Shown here piece after piece: positions 1 to 7,696 of a stretch of DNA of 64,000 bases (the stretch's first letter is position 1; the number at the start of each line of letters is the position of its first letter). The notes under the pieces were generated by a model. That model was not told where the DNA came from. It ran no database searches and saw nothing but the letters and a program-made list of their open reading frames with translations. A program made the translations under genes and the position numbers. This DNA comes from Pseudomonas sp. AN-1 (GTDB lineage: Bacteria > Pseudomonadota > Gammaproteobacteria > Pseudomonadales > Pseudomonadaceae). The stretch covers positions 434,001-498,000 of the forward strand of contig NZ_CP139195.1 of the NCBI RefSeq assembly GCF_034057115.1. Direction: 5' to 3'.

Positions 1-1209
1 GGTGAAGCAGAGGAACACGGTTTCGGTGTCGAAGTAGCCGGGCAGCAGGCCACCGAGGATGGCGCCGGTGGAGCCGCAGCCGTTGACGAAGCCCGAGGCG
101 GTGCCGGCGGCGCCCTTGCTGTAGTCGATGGCCGCCGAGCTGCTGATCATTGAGTCCGGCCCGTACAGGGTCAGGCCCATCAGGAACAGCAGGCCGACCA
201 CCAGCAGCACGCTGCCGCTCTGCATGGCCGGGACGAACAGGGCGAGCACCACTGCCAGGGCCAGCAGGCTGAGCACGCAGGCCGGGAAGCGGCGTGCGCC
301 GAACAGCCGGTCGGAGAGCAGGCCGATCAGCACCGGGCCGACCAGGCCGGCGACCTCGAACGCCGACGGCACCAGCGCGGCGGCCACCTTGCCCAGCTCC
401 GGCATGCGCTCGTAGACCATCACCGGCCCCCAGAACAGGATCGCGTAGCGCGCCGGCTTGAGCAGGAAGTAGGCCAGGCCGAGCACCAGCACGGTGCGGT
501 TGCGTAGGATGGTGCGCAGCGACTCCCAGAAGCCCGGGTGCTCGCCCACCGCGGCGTGCTCCTCCTCCACCGCCGGCAGGCCGACGTCCTGCGGGCGGTT
601 GCGCTGCAGCCAGAGGAACAGCACGGCGACCACTGCCACCACCGCTGCGCCGGAGACGAAGGCCATGCGCCAGTCGCCGAATGCCTGGTAGGCCCACCAG
701 CCGGTGAAGGGCGCGGCGACCAGACCGCCGAAGGCGTAGCAGCTGCTCCACAGGCCGAGCACGCGGCCACGCTCGCGGGTGGCGAAGAAGCAGCCGATGT
801 TCTTGCACAGCCCCGACCAGCCGGTGGACTGCGCCAGACCCTGCACCACCATGCAGGTGGCGAAGATCGGCAGGGTGGCGAAGGTGCCCATCAGCAGGGC
901 GGCCAGCGCCGAGACCAAGAGGCCGCCGAACACCACCACGCGGGTACCGAAGCGGTCGGCGAACACGCCCCAGACGAACTGGCCGACGGCGTAGGCGCCG
1001 AGGTAGAGAGCGTCGAGGTTGGCCATGGCGGCCTTGTCGAGGGCGAAGTCGGGGTCCTCGCCGATGCCGAGCTTGGCCACCGAGAAGGCCTTGCGAGTGA
1101 AGTAGAAGGCGGCGTAGGCCAGCCAGGTGATGGCGAAGATCTGCCAGCGCCAGCGCTGGAGATCGCTGCTGAACAATCGGAAGGACGAACCGCTCGCGTG
1201 CTGCGTCAT
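1..1209 (-). CDS. OPA-type MFS transporter, probable 2-aminoethylphosphonate uptake (3' end cut by window)
   Basis: The first 403 residues of an MFS permease are present; the C-terminus lies beyond base 1. Translation from the ATG at 1209 starts MTQHASGSSFRLFSSDLQRW and runs into strongly hydrophobic helices with the loop VWGVFADRFGTR, typical of MFS loop 2-3. The long amphipathic N-terminus, the early FTRKAFSVAK segment and the WSGLCKNIGCFF stretch match the organophosphate:phosphate antiporter group (GlpT/UhpT relatives). It lies downstream of phnW on the same strand with a 173-base gap, so import of 2-aminoethylphosphonate (an AepP-like role) is the natural inference. Another phosphonate or a phosphate ester is possible. 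No frameshift is seen in the visible part. Confidence 0.8.
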   Translation of the reverse strand, partial: MTQHASGSSFRLFSSDLQRWRWQIFAITWLAYAAFYFTRKAFSVAKLGIGEDPDFALDKAAMANLDALYLGAYAVGQFVWGVFADRFGTRVVVFGGLLVSALAALLMGTFATLPIFATCMVVQGLAQSTGWSGLCKNIGCFFATRERGRVLGLWSSCYAFGGLVAAPFTGWWAYQAFGDWRMAFVSGAAVVAVVAVLFLWLQRNRPQDVGLPAVEEEHAAVGEHPGFWESLRTILRNRTVLVLGLAYFLLKPARYAILFWGPVMVYERMPELGKVAAALVPSAFEVAGLVGPVLIGLLSDRLFGARRFPACVLSLLALAVVLALFVPAMQSGSVLLVVGLLFLMGLTLYGPDSMISSSAAIDYSKGAAGTASGFVNGCGSTGAILGGLLPGYFDTETVFLCFT

Positions 1210-1334
1210 GAATCTGGCCTCTTTTGCTTGTAGGAATCGGCAGTTCAAAGCTGGAAGTCGTTCTTGTTATCGCGCCGGGCGCCACGTGCGAAGGACCGTC
1301 GATCGGTCTCGCGCGTGCCGCCGTGGGGTGGGCT

Positions 1335-1359
1335 GCCGCGAGCCAGCGGGGCTCGCGGC
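1335..1359 (-). terminator. phnW-transporter intergenic hairpin
   Basis: A perfect 10-bp stem (GCCGCGAGCC with GGCTCGCGGC, loop of 5) lies between phnW and the transporter gene. No T-run follows on the minus strand, so it is more likely an attenuator or an RNA-stabilising hairpin than a full terminator. Confidence 0.35.
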
Positions 1360-1382
1360 CTGCGGTTCAGGCGGCCTGCGCT

Positions 1383-2552
1383 TCAGGCGGCCGGGCCGCG
1401 GATGTCCACCTGCATGGCCGCCAGCGATTCGGCGATGGCGCGCAGCAGCTGCTGGACGATGCCCTCGTCGATCTGGCCGATGTGGCCGATGCGGAAGCTC
1501 TCGGCGAGGGTCAGCTTGCCGGGGTAGATGATGAACTGGCGCTGTTTCAGCTCGTCGTAGAAGCGCTTGAACTCGAAGTTGGGGTGCTCGGGGCAGAAGA
1601 AGGTGGTGATGATCGGCGACAGCCAACGGTCCTCCAGCAGGGTGCGGAAGCCCAGGGCGCGCATGCCGGCCACCAGCACGTCGCGGTTGCGCGAGTAGCG
1701 CGCCAGGCGCCCGGCGACGCCACCCTCGGCGCGGTGCTGCTCGAGTGCGGCGCGGAAGGCCATCACGCTGTGGGTCGGCGGGGTGAAGCGCCACTGGCCG
1801 CTGCGCTCCATGTACTGCCACTGCTCGAACAGGTCGAGGCTCAGCGAGTGGAAGCGCCCCCTGGACTGCTCGAGCAGATCGCGGCGGGCGATGACGAAGC
1901 CGAAGCCGGGGATGCCCTCGATGCACTTGTTGGCCGAGGACACCAGGATGTCGAAGGGGATGGCGTCGACGGTCAGCGGCACCGCGCCGAACGAGCTCAT
2001 GGCGTCGACCATCAGCAGCTTGCCGTGCGCCTTGACCACCGCAGCGATCTCGCGCAGCGGGTTGAGGATGCCCGAGCTGGTCTCGCAGTGGACCAGGAAC
2101 ACCGTGGTGACGTCGGGGTTGTCGCGCAGCAGCTGGTCGACCTCCTCAGGCTGCGGCGGCAGGTAGTCGCCCTTGTCCAGGCTGACATGGGCGCGGCCGA
2201 GGTAGTCGAGGGTCTGCCGGGCGCGCTTGCCGTAGGCGCCGTTCATCAGCACCAGCGCCTTGCCGTCGCGCGGCACCGCGGCGGCCAGCGCCGCCTCGAC
2301 GGCGAAGGTGCCGCTGCCCTGCACGGGCACGCAGACGTAGCTGTCGTCCGCCACCCCGGCCATCGCCACCAGCTCGCGGCGGATCTCGGCGGTGACCTGG
2401 TTGAACTCGCCGTCCCACGAACCCCAGTCGCGCAGCATGGCCTGCTTGGTGGCCAGCGAGGTGGTCAGCGGGCCGGGGGTGAGCAGGTAGGGCTCGCCCA
2501 GCGCCGGCGCGGGCAGCGGCTGGGATGTGGCGATGAATTCGGCTTTGCTCAT
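1383..2552 (-). CDS. phnW: 2-aminoethylphosphonate--pyruvate transaminase
   Basis: A 389-residue class V PLP aminotransferase. It transfers the amino group of 2-aminoethylphosphonate to pyruvate, giving phosphonoacetaldehyde and alanine, the first step of using this natural phosphonate as N, C or P source. The N-terminal [10 protein letters not shown], the DWGSWD segment and the PLP-lysine region [15 protein letters not shown] are characteristic of PhnW. The length is normal for the family. It is divergent from a LysR regulator and followed by the MFS transporter gene. The phosphonatase gene phnX, often adjacent, is not visible; it may lie left of the window or the product may be oxidised by another route. 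Confidence 0.93.
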   Translation of the reverse strand: MSKAEFIATSQPLPAPALGEPYLLTPGPLTTSLATKQAMLRDWGSWDGEFNQVTAEIRRELVAMAGVADDSYVCVPVQGSGTFAVEAALAAAVPRDGKALVLMNGAYGKRARQTLDYLGRAHVSLDKGDYLPPQPEEVDQLLRDNPDVTTVFLVHCETSSGILNPLREIAAVVKAHGKLLMVDAMSSFGAVPLTVDAIPFDILVSSANKCIEGIPGFGFVIARRDLLEQSRGRFHSLSLDLFEQWQYMERSGQWRFTPPTHSVMAFRAALEQHRAEGGVAGRLARYSRNRDVLVAGMRALGFRTLLEDRWLSPIITTFFCPEHPNFEFKRFYDELKQRQFIIYPGKLTLAESFRIGHIGQIDEGIVQQLLRAIAESLAAMQVDIRGPAA

Positions 2553-2623
2553 GATCGTCTCCTGTTCGGTAGGACGCAGCGGGTGACTGCCTGGCGACGA
2601 TCAAACCAATTCGGCACTAATAA

Positions 2624-2638
2624 ATAAAATCGTTTTAT
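2624..2638. promoter_or_regulatory. Palindromic operator candidate for the LysR/phnW divergent region
   Basis: ATAAAATCGTTTTAT is a perfect inverted repeat (6-bp arms, 3-bp centre) in an A+T-rich patch between phnW and the divergent regulator. This is where a LysR-type protein would bind. It overlaps an upstream in-frame ATG at 2637, which argues that this ATG is not the real start of the regulator. Assignment is by position and symmetry only. Confidence 0.45.
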
Positions 2639-2681
2639 GATATTTCAAAAACAACTACAGCTTATTACTGCGAGAAATCCG

Positions 2682-3581
2682 ATGGCGATCTCCCATGCCC
2701 AGCTCAAGGCCTTCCACGCGGTGGCGGTGCACGGCGGCTTCACCCGCGCGGCCGAGCGCCTGTTCCTCAGCCAGCCGGCGATTTCCGACCAGGTGCGCAA
2801 GCTCGAGGAACTCTACGGGGTGCAGCTGTTCCACCGCACCAAGCGCTCGGTGCAGCTCAGCGAGCTGGGCGAGCGCCTGCTGGCCATCACCCAGCGGCTG
2901 TTCGCCGCCGAGGGCGAGGCCGAGGAGCTGCTGTCCAGCTCGCGCGCCCTGCGCAGCGGCCAGCTGACCCTGGCGGTGGACTCGCCGGTGCATGTGCTGC
3001 CCTATATCGCCCGCTTCAACGCGCGCTACCCCGGCATCCGCATCAGCCTGGTCACCGGCAATACCGACGAGGCCCTCGGCCGCCTGTTCGACTACCGCGC
3101 CGACCTAGCGGTGCTCGGCCGCCCGGTGGAGGACGCGCGCCTGCTGTGCCAGACCCTGAGCAGCGGCCCGCTGGTGGCCTTCGTCGCGCGCAGCCATCCG
3201 TGGGCGCAGCGCCACGACATCGTCCTGGCCGACCTCGACGACCTGCCGATGGTGCTGCGCGAGCAGGGTTCGATGACCCGCCAGCTGCTCGAGGAGGAGA
3301 TGCAGCAGGCCGGCCTGCGCCTGCGCCCGGCCATCGAGGTCGAGGGCCGCGAGGCGGTGCGCGAGCTGGTGCTGGCGGGTATGGGGGTGGGCGTGGTGTC
3401 GGCGGCGGAGCTGGGCGAGCACCCGCAGGTGCACGCGCTGCCGATCCGCGACTGCCGGCGGCAGATGACCGAAACCCTGGTGTGCCTGCGCGAACAGCGT
3501 ACGCGGCGGATCATCGATACCTTCCTGCAGATGGTCGACGAGGCGCTGGCCGGTTCGCCGCGGGCCGCCGCGCAACAGTGA
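2682..3581 (+). CDS. LysR-family regulator of phosphonate use
   Basis: A 299-residue LysR-type regulator. The N-terminal winged HTH is clear (ISHAQLKAFHAVAVHGGFTR, then AAERLFLSQPAISDQVRKLE), followed by a type-2 periplasmic-binding-protein-like effector domain. The frame is open from an ATG at 2637, but that ATG falls inside a palindromic operator candidate and would add 15 residues the family does not have, so the ATG at 2682 is chosen. It is divergent from phnW, suggesting it controls the phnW-transporter unit in response to aminoethylphosphonate or an intermediate. The C-terminal end (RAAAQQ) is followed by a convergent kinase gene. Confidence 0.85.
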   Translation: MAISHAQLKAFHAVAVHGGFTRAAERLFLSQPAISDQVRKLEELYGVQLFHRTKRSVQLSELGERLLAITQRLFAAEGEAEELLSSSRALRSGQLTLAVDSPVHVLPYIARFNARYPGIRISLVTGNTDEALGRLFDYRADLAVLGRPVEDARLLCQTLSSGPLVAFVARSHPWAQRHDIVLADLDDLPMVLREQGSMTRQLLEEEMQQAGLRLRPAIEVEGREAVRELVLAGMGVGVVSAAELGEHPQVHALPIRDCRRQMTETLVCLREQRTRRIIDTFLQMVDEALAGSPRAAAQQ

Positions 3582-3633
3582 CCGGCCCGGCCAAGCGCCG
3601 GGACGCAATGGCCGGCCCGGGCCGGGCGGCAGG

Positions 3634-5304
3634 CTACGGCTTGAGTGCCATCACCAGCAGGATCAGGTTGACCAGCAGCGAAACCAGCGCCAGGCCGCGC
3701 CAGAACTTCAGCGGCTCGCGTTCGAGCAGCGGGCGGGCGGGCAGGTCGCGGGCGCGGCGCTCGCCCTGGTCGAGGGCCAGCAGCCATTCCTCGGCGGTCT
3801 CGAAGCGCTGGGCGGGATTGCTCGCCAGCGCCCTGAGCAGCAGCTCGTCGAGCCAAGCCGGCAGGTCCGGGCGGTAGCGGCTGGCGGTGGTCGGCGCCTT
3901 GTTGGGCGGCTGCTGGAACGGCTCCAGTTCGCCGTAGGGATACTGGCCGGTGAGCAGGCGGTACAGGCAGACGCCGGCGGCGAACAGGTCCTGGCGCGGC
4001 TCCGGCGCGGCGCCGGCGAAGGCTTCCGGAGCGATGTAGCTGGGCGTGCCGGGCAGGCTGTGCGCCTCGTCGGCGGACAGGCCGGGGCAGTAGGCGAGGC
4101 CGAAGTCGAGCAGCAGCAGCTCGCCGCCGTCGCCGACCAGCAGGTTCTCCGGCTTGATGTCGCGGTGCAGGATGTTGCGCCGGTGCAACTGGCCGAGGGC
4201 GCGCAGCAGGCTGCGCGAGATCTGCAGCCAGTCGGCCAGCGGCAGCGGCCCCTGCTGCTCCAGACGGGCGGCCAGGGTCTGCCCGGAGTACTCGCGCATG
4301 ACGAAGTACAGGTGCTGGCGCTGCGGCAGGCCGTGCACCTCGGGGAAGCCGAGGCCGGCGACCCGGCGCAGGAACCATTCCTCCTGCAGCAGCGCCTGCT
4401 GGGCGCCGGGCTCATCGCTGCGGCTTCCCGGCAGGGTCTTGAGCAGCCAGGGACGGCCCTGGCCGTCGCGCACCCGGTACAGCAGCGACTGGCGGCTCTC
4501 GGCGAGCAGGCCTTCGACCCGCCAGCCCTCGAAGTCCTGGCCGTCGCGCAGGCGCGGCGGCAGCGGCCACTCGGGCAGGCTGGCGAGGGCGTCGGCCAGG
4601 CTGGCTTCCGGCAGTTCGTCGATGCGCACCACCACGGCGCTGGCGTTGTCCTGGCTGCCGGCATGGTGGGCGGTGGCGACCAGGGCATCGGCGATCGCCT
4701 GCGGCTCGCGCTCGGTGGCGAGGATGTCGCGGATCACGCCGTCGTCGAGGGTCGCCCAGATGCCGTCGCACAGCAGCAGGAAGGTCTCGCCGGCCTGCAG
4801 GTCGCCGTCCAGGTAGTCCATCACCAGGTGCTGGTCGAGGCCGAGGGCGCGCTTGAGCACGTGCTGCATGCCCTCCTGCTCCCAGACGTGCTCGCAGGTC
4901 AGGCGCTGCAGCCTGCCGGCGTGCCAGCGGTAGGCGCGGCAGTCGCCGACGTGGGCGAGGGTGAAGCGCCGCCCGCGCAGCACCAGGGCGGTGAGGGTGG
5001 TGAGCAGCGGCTGGCCACCGCCGGCGCTGTGCAGCCAGCGGTTGTGGGCGACCAGCAGGCGATCCAGCGACTGCGCTACCGGCCAGGTTTCCGGGGTGGC
5101 GTAGTAATCCAGCGCCAGCGCCTGCAGGGTGGCGCGGGCGGCCAGACCGCCGTCGGCGCACTGGCTGACGCCGTCGGCCAGGGCCAGCAGGTGGCCCTTG
5201 CTGGCGGCCAGCGCCGGCGCCGGGGTCACCACGCGGATGGCGTCCTGGTTCTCGGCTCGCGGGCCGGTGGCGCTGGCTTCGCCGATGGTCAGGTGCAGGG
5301 GCAT
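3634..5304 (-). CDS. PP2C phosphatase-Ser/Thr kinase fusion with C-terminal membrane anchor
   Basis: A 556-residue two-domain signalling protein. Residues 1-235 form a PP2C phosphatase with the metal-binding motifs intact (RAENQD, LADGV, VGDCRAY, LLCDGIWATLDD, DNASAVVV). Residues about 260-520 form a Hanks-type kinase: K289 in the VAIK position, catalytic loop HRDIKPEN (H380-N387), DFG at 400-402 and APE at 425-427. The glycine-rich loop is degenerate (EGLLAESRQS in place of GxGxxG), which is odd for an otherwise intact kinase. A single helix at about 537-553 anchors it with both catalytic domains probably cytoplasmic. It follows nasA on the same strand after a palindromic repeat. In P. aeruginosa a kinase gene also follows nasA, so a role tuning nitrate uptake or assimilation is inferred; the substrate is unknown. 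Confidence 0.9.
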   Translation of the reverse strand: MPLHLTIGEASATGPRAENQDAIRVVTPAPALAASKGHLLALADGVSQCADGGLAARATLQALALDYYATPETWPVAQSLDRLLVAHNRWLHSAGGGQPLLTTLTALVLRGRRFTLAHVGDCRAYRWHAGRLQRLTCEHVWEQEGMQHVLKRALGLDQHLVMDYLDGDLQAGETFLLLCDGIWATLDDGVIRDILATEREPQAIADALVATAHHAGSQDNASAVVVRIDELPEASLADALASLPEWPLPPRLRDGQDFEGWRVEGLLAESRQSLLYRVRDGQGRPWLLKTLPGSRSDEPGAQQALLQEEWFLRRVAGLGFPEVHGLPQRQHLYFVMREYSGQTLAARLEQQGPLPLADWLQISRSLLRALGQLHRRNILHRDIKPENLLVGDGGELLLLDFGLAYCPGLSADEAHSLPGTPSYIAPEAFAGAAPEPRQDLFAAGVCLYRLLTGQYPYGELEPFQQPPNKAPTTASRYRPDLPAWLDELLLRALASNPAQRFETAEEWLLALDQGERRARDLPARPLLEREPLKFWRGLALVSLLVNLILLVMALKP

Positions 5305-5337
5305 GGGACGGTCCTGTCAGGTTGGGGGCGCAATGTC

Positions 5338-5447
5338 GATGGCTCCCACGCTCCGGCGTGGGAGCCGGGAGGCTGGGCGCTCCGCGCCCAGGGAGCGCCG
5401 GAGCGCTCCAGGCGGCGTGCCCACGCGGGAGCGTGGGCACGATCATG
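5338..5447. repeat. REP-type multi-hairpin repeat, copy A
   Basis: Three consecutive hairpins: GGCTCCCACGC/GCGTGGGAGCC, then a GGGCGCTCCGCGCCC palindrome, then GTGCCCACGC/GCGTGGGCAC. The same three-part architecture recurs at 30482-30606 with related sequence. It fills the nasA-kinase gap and may limit read-through from nasA into the kinase gene. Confidence 0.8.
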
Positions 5448-5452
5448 GCATC

Positions 5453-6664
5453 CTAGACCCGCGCCGCGGTCACCGCCGCCGAGCCCCAGGTGGTGCGCCA
5501 GCGCAGCTTGACGCTGTGCAGGCCGATCCAGGCGACCACGCCGAGGGCGGCGAACAGCCACAGGCCGAGCTGGTAGTCGCCGGTGGACTGCTTGACCGCG
5601 CCCAGGCCCGCGGTCAGGGCGAAGCCGCCGATGCCGCCGGCCATGCCGATCAGCCCGGTCATCACGCCGATGGTCTGGCGGAAGCGCTGCGGCACCAGCT
5701 GGAACACCGCGCCGTTGCCGGCGCCCAGGCTGAGCATGGCGACCACGAACAGCGCCAGCGCGGCGGTCGAGCTGGGCAGGTTGAAGCCGACCGCGGCGAT
5801 GCACAGCGAGGCCACGGTGTACATCACCAGCAGGGTGCGGATGCCGCCGATGCGGTCGGCCAGGGCGCCGCCCAGCGGGCGCAGCAGGCTGCCGGCGAAC
5901 ACGCAGGCGGCGGTGTAGTAGCCGGCCTTGACCGGGTCGAAGCCGTACTGGTCGTGGAAGTAGCCGGGCAGTGTGCTGGCCAGGCCGAGGAAGCCGCCGA
6001 AGGTGACGCTGTAGAACAGCATGAACCACCAGCTGTCGCGGTCGGTGAGCGCCTTCAGGTAGTCGCCGAGCGCCTTGGGCTTGGGCCGCTCGGGGGCGTT
6101 CTTCGCCACGGCGGCGAAGATGATCAGGGTCAGCACCAGCGGGATCAGCGCCAGGCCGAACACGTTGTTCCAGCCGAAGGCGCTGGCCAGCAGCGGGGCG
6201 AACAGCGCGGCGAGCACGGTGCCGGAGTTGCCGGCGCCGGCGATGCCCATGGCCTTGCCCTGGTGCTGCGCCGGGTACCACTGCGAGGCCAGCGGCAGGG
6301 CGACGGCGAAGGAAGCGCCGGCGAAGCCGAGGAACAGGCCGAGCAGCAGGGCCTGCTGGTAGCTGTGCACGCCGTGCAGCCAGGCCACGGCGAGGGCGGC
6401 GATGACGATCGCCTGGCCGACCAGGCCGGCGGTCTTCGGCGAGGTGCGGTCGGCGAACAGGCCCATCAGGAAGCGCAGCACGGCGCCGGCGAGGATCGGC
6501 GTGGCGACCATCATCGCCCGTTGCTGGGTGGTCAGGCCGAGGTCGGCGGCGATCTGCACGCCCAGCGGGCCGAGCACGTACCAGACCATGAAGCTCAGGT
6601 CGAAATAGAGAAATGCGGCGAACAGGGTTGGCGTGTGGCCGGCTTTCCAGAAACTCGTGTTCAT
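5453..6664 (-). CDS. nasA: Nitrate/nitrite MFS transporter
   Basis: A 403-residue NNP-family (NarK/NasA) permease for nitrate entry in assimilation. Both nitrate-signature segments are present: AGAGNSG at residues 142-148 and GAGNG at 314-318 followed by FQLVPQRF. About 12 hydrophobic helices are visible, with FADRTSPK and LADRIGG in the expected MFS loops. The start is the ATG at 6664 (MNTSFWKAGH); a longer open frame to 6808 covers a terminator hairpin and is not used. Transcription is predicted from a sigma-54 promoter at 6961-6977 through a NasT-type leader RNA. The PP2C-kinase gene follows. The partner nirBD/nasC reductase genes are absent from the window. Confidence 0.92.
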   Translation of the reverse strand: MNTSFWKAGHTPTLFAAFLYFDLSFMVWYVLGPLGVQIAADLGLTTQQRAMMVATPILAGAVLRFLMGLFADRTSPKTAGLVGQAIVIAALAVAWLHGVHSYQQALLLGLFLGFAGASFAVALPLASQWYPAQHQGKAMGIAGAGNSGTVLAALFAPLLASAFGWNNVFGLALIPLVLTLIIFAAVAKNAPERPKPKALGDYLKALTDRDSWWFMLFYSVTFGGFLGLASTLPGYFHDQYGFDPVKAGYYTAACVFAGSLLRPLGGALADRIGGIRTLLVMYTVASLCIAAVGFNLPSSTAALALFVVAMLSLGAGNGAVFQLVPQRFRQTIGVMTGLIGMAGGIGGFALTAGLGAVKQSTGDYQLGLWLFAALGVVAWIGLHSVKLRWRTTWGSAAVTAARV

Positions 6665-6689
6665 CTGACACCTCGGATCCAAAGTTCGC

Positions 6690-6748
6690 AAAAGACCGGG
6701 GGCTGGCGCGCAAGCGAGCCTGGTCGGCAGGCCGCGCCAGTCCCCCGG
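6690..6748 (-). terminator. Strong second terminator just upstream of nasA
   Basis: On the minus strand CCGGGGG-A-CTGGCGCG pairs with CGCGCCAG-CCCCCGG, a 15-bp stem with a single bulged A and a 22-base loop, followed by TCTTTTGCG. It ends about 25 bases before the nasA ATG and would stop transcription entering nasA unless prevented. It is separate from the ANTAR-associated terminator further upstream. Confidence 0.65.
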
Positions 6749-6861
6749 ATAACGCCGGGCTTGTGGCCGGGCGCTGGTGGCAGAGCCACCGCTGGGGGAA
6801 AGGGTCACTGGGCCGCTGCGCGGATCACGCGGCAGCGGCCCGCCCCGGGCATTGGGGCGTG

Positions 6862-6947
6862 AAACGACAAAGGCGTCGCAGCACGCCAGCCGGGGCTGGG
6901 TGATGCGACGCCTTTGTCGTCAGTGCGGCAGCCGCCATTGGCTGCCG
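6862..6947 (-). promoter_or_regulatory. NasT (ANTAR) antitermination leader of nasA
   Basis: On the minus strand hairpin 1 is CGGCAGCC-[AATGGC]-GGCTGCCG (6947-6926). Hairpin 2 is CGAC-[AAAGGC]-GTCG (6919-6906), closed by TGA/TCA. Both loops are six bases with A at position 1 and G at position 4, the signature known for ANTAR-protein RNA targets. All of hairpin 2 lies inside the 5' arm ACGACAAAGGCGTCGCA (6920-6904), whose perfect complement is at 6880-6864 followed by TTTC. Hairpin 2 and this terminator therefore exclude each other. NasT binding is predicted to stabilise the hairpins and allow read-through. Confidence 0.85.
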
Positions 6948-6960
6948 TTGCCAGAGCTTC

Positions 6961-6977
6961 AGCAAGAGCTGTGCCAA
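6961..6977 (-). promoter_or_regulatory. Sigma-54 promoter of nasA
   Basis: TTGGCACAGCTCTTGCT on the minus strand has GG and GC separated by exactly 10 bases and closely matches the sigma-54 consensus. Predicted RNA start is near 6950, three bases before hairpin 1 of the leader. This fits NtrC-dependent nitrogen control. Confidence 0.85.
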
Positions 6978-7036
6978 TGTGCCGAGGGCTTGGAAAATGG
7001 CCGTCTGGGGTTCACCAGAGGAGTCGGGCGTGATTC

Positions 7037-7071
7037 AAAAGAGGGCGTGGCGGCGCATCGTGCGCCGCCAC
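7037..7071 (-). terminator. Terminator after the cytochrome c gene
   Basis: GTGGCGGCGCA/TGCGCCGCCAC, an 11-bp perfect stem with a 3-base loop (7047-7071), is followed on the minus strand by GCCCTCTTTTG. It ends the nrt-cytochrome unit before the nasA promoter. Confidence 0.75.
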
Positions 7072-7093
7072 GGGGCGTCCGGCGGGCTGCCGG

Positions 7094-7576
7094 CTATTTG
7101 CTGGCGGCCGGCGGCATGGGGAACATCACCACCGGCCCCTCCGGCGTGTCGCCGGGCGGCAGCGCCATGGGCGCCGGCTCGCCGGCCGGGCCGAGGTGCT
7201 TGACCAGCTGGTAGATGGCGCGCAGGTCCTCGTCGGTCATGTGGTGCAGGGTCTGGTTGGGCATTGGCGGGCGGTAGTTGGCGCTTCGCGCCAGCGCCAG
7301 CCACTGGCTCTCGCTGAGCTTGGGCAGCACCAGGCGCAGGTTGCTGGGGTAGGTGGTGCCCCAGGGGCCGTACCAGCCGAGGCTGTCGCCCTTGAGCCAG
7401 TCGCTCTCGGCCACCTTGCCCGGCGCCATCAGGTAGCCGGAGGTGTGGCAGTCGTTGCAGCCGGAAATCTGCACCAGATAGCGGCCGCGTTCGATCAGGT
7501 GCTCGTCGGCCTGGGCCGGGAGCAGGGGAAGGGCCGCCAGCAGGGCGACGGGGAGCAGGGTACGCAAGGGCAGCAT
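7094..7576 (-). CDS. Small periplasmic monohaem cytochrome c
   Basis: A 160-residue protein with a signal peptide (MLPLRTLLPVALLAALPLLP, cleavage near AQA) and one haem site, CNDCH at residues 40-44. A distal PPMPNQTL segment could supply the axial methionine. A proline-rich tail follows the cytochrome fold. It lies 120 bases after the nitrate ABC ATPase gene on the same strand, across a 14-bp inverted repeat, and ahead of the nasA promoter. A redox role linked to nitrate or nitrite metabolism is suggested by position only. It could instead be a generic electron carrier. Confidence 0.85.
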   Translation of the reverse strand: MLPLRTLLPVALLAALPLLPAQADEHLIERGRYLVQISGCNDCHTSGYLMAPGKVAESDWLKGDSLGWYGPWGTTYPSNLRLVLPKLSESQWLALARSANYRPPMPNQTLHHMTDEDLRAIYQLVKHLGPAGEPAPMALPPGDTPEGPVVMFPMPPAASK

Positions 7577-7642
7577 GGAGATCTCCTGTCGAGGCTGGCC
7601 GCTTCAACAGGTATAGCGCGATGCCATCGACCAGCCGCCCTT

Positions 7643-7683
7643 GCATGCGCCTGGCCGATCAGCGGTTGCGGCCAGGCGCATGC
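7643..7683 (-). other. 14-bp inverted repeat between ABC ATPase and cytochrome genes
   Basis: GCATGCGCCTGGCC (7643-7656) is perfectly repeated in inverse at 7670-7683. No T-run follows, so it is probably an attenuating or mRNA-stabilising stem that lowers expression of the downstream cytochrome. Confidence 0.5.
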
Positions 7684-7696
7684 GGCAGGACGGGTG

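Noticed and set aside
2637-2681. Upstream ATG for the LysR regulator
   Set aside because: It falls inside a palindromic operator candidate and adds residues not found in the family.
6665-6808. N-terminal extension of nasA
   Set aside because: The region forms a terminator and leader; the family start is at 6664.
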